Assembly: GCA_024762705.1 (NCBI GenBank) | Contig: JANTGW010000055.1 | Location: 1 to 7,164 of the forward strand | Source: Sulfurimonas sp. | GTDB taxonomy: Bacteria > Campylobacterota > Campylobacteria > Campylobacterales > Sulfurimonadaceae | Reading direction: 5' to 3' | DNA length: 7,164 bases | In this document: positions 6,020 through 7,164 of the stretch, in pieces | How the letters are laid out: every line of letters starts with the position of its first letter | Position numbering within the stretch: position 1 is the first letter of the stretch | Program-made: the position numbers and the translations under genes | Notes under the pieces: generated by a model | What the model saw: only the letters and a program-made list of their open reading frames with translations | What the model was told of the DNA's origin: nothing | Databases searched by the model: none

Positions 6020-6790
6020 TTAGTTAAATAATGTTAGAAGTATCACTCCAAAAAGAATCCTGTATACGCCGAAAGCTACAAAGGTAAACTTTTCGAGGAA
6101 CTTCAAAAAGAGTTTTATCGTAAGGTATGCAACAAAAAAAGCAACAACAAAACCGATTAGTAAAGCTTCAATGTTCGCAGATGAAAATTCATTGTAGTGT
6201 TTAAGTAAATCATATCCGCTCACAGCTGACATCACAGGAAAAGCGAGTAAAAAACTAAATTCTGCGCTCGCTTTTCTGCTTAAGCCGACCAATAATGCCC
6301 CAATAATAGTGGCTCCTGCGCGTGAAGTTCCTGGTATGAGTGCAAAAACCTGAGCGATACCTATCCAAAATGCCTGCTTGATACTAACATCTTCAACATC
6401 TTCAGTCAACTCTTTTTCCTGTGGAATATAAAATTTTTCAACGACTAGAAATACAATACCGCCGACTATGAACATGGTAGCTACGATATTAATGCTAAAA
6501 AGGTCTTTGATTTGATGAGAGAAAACAAATCCGACTGTACCTATGGGTAAAAAAGCAAGAAAAACTTTGGTCCATAGATCAATATGCTTAGGTGTGAACT
6601 TTTCTTTATAATTAAGTACGACAGCCAAAATAGCTGCAAACTGGATGATGACTTCATAGGCCTTTGTGACAATGGTTTGGTCTATACCCAAAAACTCACT
6701 GGCAACAATCAGGTGCCCCGTTGATGAAATGGGCAAAAATTCGGTGAAGCCTTCGATGATGCCTAATATAACCGTGTCAAAAAGTGTCAT
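6020..6790 (-). CDS. uppP: Undecaprenyl-diphosphatase (BacA/UppP type)
   Basis: This integral membrane enzyme dephosphorylates undecaprenyl diphosphate to the monophosphate, recycling the lipid carrier for peptidoglycan and other surface polymers; high levels give bacitracin resistance. The 256-residue product is close to the usual 260-275. Both signature regions are intact: [19 protein letters not shown] (13-31) with Glu13, Glu17 and His26, and [13 protein letters not shown] (150-162) with Ser156 and Arg157. [16 protein letters not shown] follows at 171-186. The rest is hydrophobic, with about seven or eight membrane segments, including a C-terminal one ending [19 protein letters not shown] lies about 7 bases before the ATG, and the start [14 protein letters not shown] is the standard family beginning. 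The gene is divergent from the aminotransferase. A possible small gene follows on the same strand. Confidence 0.96.
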   Translation of the reverse strand: MTLFDTVILGIIEGFTEFLPISSTGHLIVASEFLGIDQTIVTKAYEVIIQFAAILAVVLNYKEKFTPKHIDLWTKVFLAFLPIGTVGFVFSHQIKDLFSINIVATMFIVGGIVFLVVEKFYIPQEKELTEDVEDVSIKQAFWIGIAQVFALIPGTSRAGATIIGALLVGLSRKASAEFSFLLAFPVMSAVSGYDLLKHYNEFSSANIEALLIGFVVAFFVAYLTIKLFLKFLEKFTFVAFGVYRILFGVILLTLFN

Positions 6791-6824
6791 AAAGAGCCTT
6801 TTTAAAAATTTAAACTTATTTCGA

Positions 6825-6831
6825 TATAATA
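6825..6831. promoter_or_regulatory. Overlapping divergent -10 boxes for uppP and the aminotransferase
   Basis: The plus strand reads TATAAT at 6825-6830, 46 bases before the aminotransferase ATG. The minus strand reads TATTAT at 6831-6826, 35 bases before the uppP ATG. Both spacings suit short leaders. TTGTTT on the minus strand (6852-6847) is a poor -35 candidate at 15 bases. If both are real, the two promoters share the same melted DNA. Confidence 0.4.
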
Positions 6832-6876
6832 CGAGGTTTTATTTTTAAACAACCTAAAATTTATAGGAAATTGCAT

Positions 6877-7164
6877 ATGTTACTTTTTACACCCGGTCCT
6901 ACCCCTGTCCCTCAAGATGTTCGTAATGCGATGAGTGCCGAGACTATGCACCACCGTACACCTGAGTTCGAAGCCATTTTTGAAAAAACACGCAAACATC
7001 TGTTTAAGCTTTTGAAAACTGATGAAGTTGTTATGATCGCTTCAAGTGGAACAGGTGCTATGGAAGCATCGGTAATAAACCTTTGTAAAAATACTCTTTT
7101 AAATATCAATGCCGGAAAATTCGGTGAGCGTTTTGGGAAGATAGCCAAAGCACACGGTTTGAAA
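6877..7164 (+). CDS. Class V aminotransferase (serine/alanine-glyoxylate type), 5' end only
   Basis: The first 96 codons run to the window edge in frame. The product opens with LLFTPGPTPVPQDVRNAM and MHHRTPEFEAIF (24-35), the classic start of the small-molecule class V aminotransferases: serine-pyruvate, serine-glyoxylate and alanine-glyoxylate enzymes, also annotated as soluble hydrogenase 42-kDa subunit. SSGTGAMEASVINL (56-69) is the pyridoxal-phosphate phosphate-binding turn and helix, and NAGKFGERFGKIA (78-90) follows as in the family. The lysine that binds the cofactor lies beyond the window. It is a cytosolic PLP enzyme; which amino donor and acceptor it uses cannot be told from this part. 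TAGGAAA places AGGA 8 bases before ATG 6877. The in-frame TTG at 6871 is too close to that site to be the start. Confidence 0.88.
   Translation, partial: MLLFTPGPTPVPQDVRNAMSAETMHHRTPEFEAIFEKTRKHLFKLLKTDEVVMIASSGTGAMEASVINLCKNTLLNINAGKFGERFGKIAKAHGLK

Noticed and set aside
6912..7148. A 78-codon minus-strand frame at the right edge
   Set aside because: It is antisense to the well-conserved N-terminus of the class V aminotransferase and has no ribosome binding site or family resemblance.

Overview
The window is AT-rich, tightly packed bacterial chromosome with housekeeping genes. It most likely comes from a Campylobacterota (Epsilonproteobacteria) genome of the Sulfurimonas/Sulfurovum type. 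The reasons are a short threonyl-tRNA synthetase with only half a TGS domain, as in Campylobacter; an IF-3 that starts MSKNK and reads like the Campylobacter protein; AAGGA-type ribosome binding sites; several TTG starts; and a pair of half-size YeeE/YedE membrane proteins typical of sulfur-metabolising bacteria. The taxonomic call is inference, because no rRNA or species marker lies in the window.

Layout, left to right. (1) The 5' end of a PIN-PhoH type gene leaves the window on the minus strand. (2) Divergent from it is a two-gene plus-strand operon, thrS-infC, overlapping by 4 bp. thrS is best started at TTG 247, and infC starts at TTG 2052. A strong hairpin terminator follows infC at once, so rpmI and rplT are not part of this operon. 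(3) A plus-strand pair of small YeeE/YedE-family membrane proteins (2700-3212 and 3205-3813) has its own promoter, an 8-bp gene overlap and a shared bidirectional terminator. (4) On the minus strand lies a YajR-like MFS transporter with a C-terminal soluble domain. (5) Divergent from it is rdgB, the non-canonical purine NTP pyrophosphatase, again with a TTG start. (6) On the minus strand are uppP (bacA-type undecaprenyl-diphosphatase) and, just downstream, a possible 30-codon gene with a consensus Shine-Dalgarno that overlaps the 3' end of rdgB. (7) Divergent from uppP, the first 96 codons of a class V aminotransferase run off the right edge.

Together the genes cover translation (thrS, infC), nucleotide-pool sanitation (rdgB), cell-wall lipid carrier recycling (uppP), amino-acid/glyoxylate metabolism (aminotransferase) and membrane transport (YeeE pair, MFS). 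No mobile element, CRISPR array, tRNA, rRNA or phage gene was seen, and no clearly new multi-gene system. The best leads are the small ORF at 5870-5962, the split YeeE/YedE pair with one conserved cysteine per half, the half-TGS ThrRS and the MFS protein's C-terminal domain. No gap between genes exceeds about 150 bases; each holds mainly promoter, ribosome-binding or terminator sequence.
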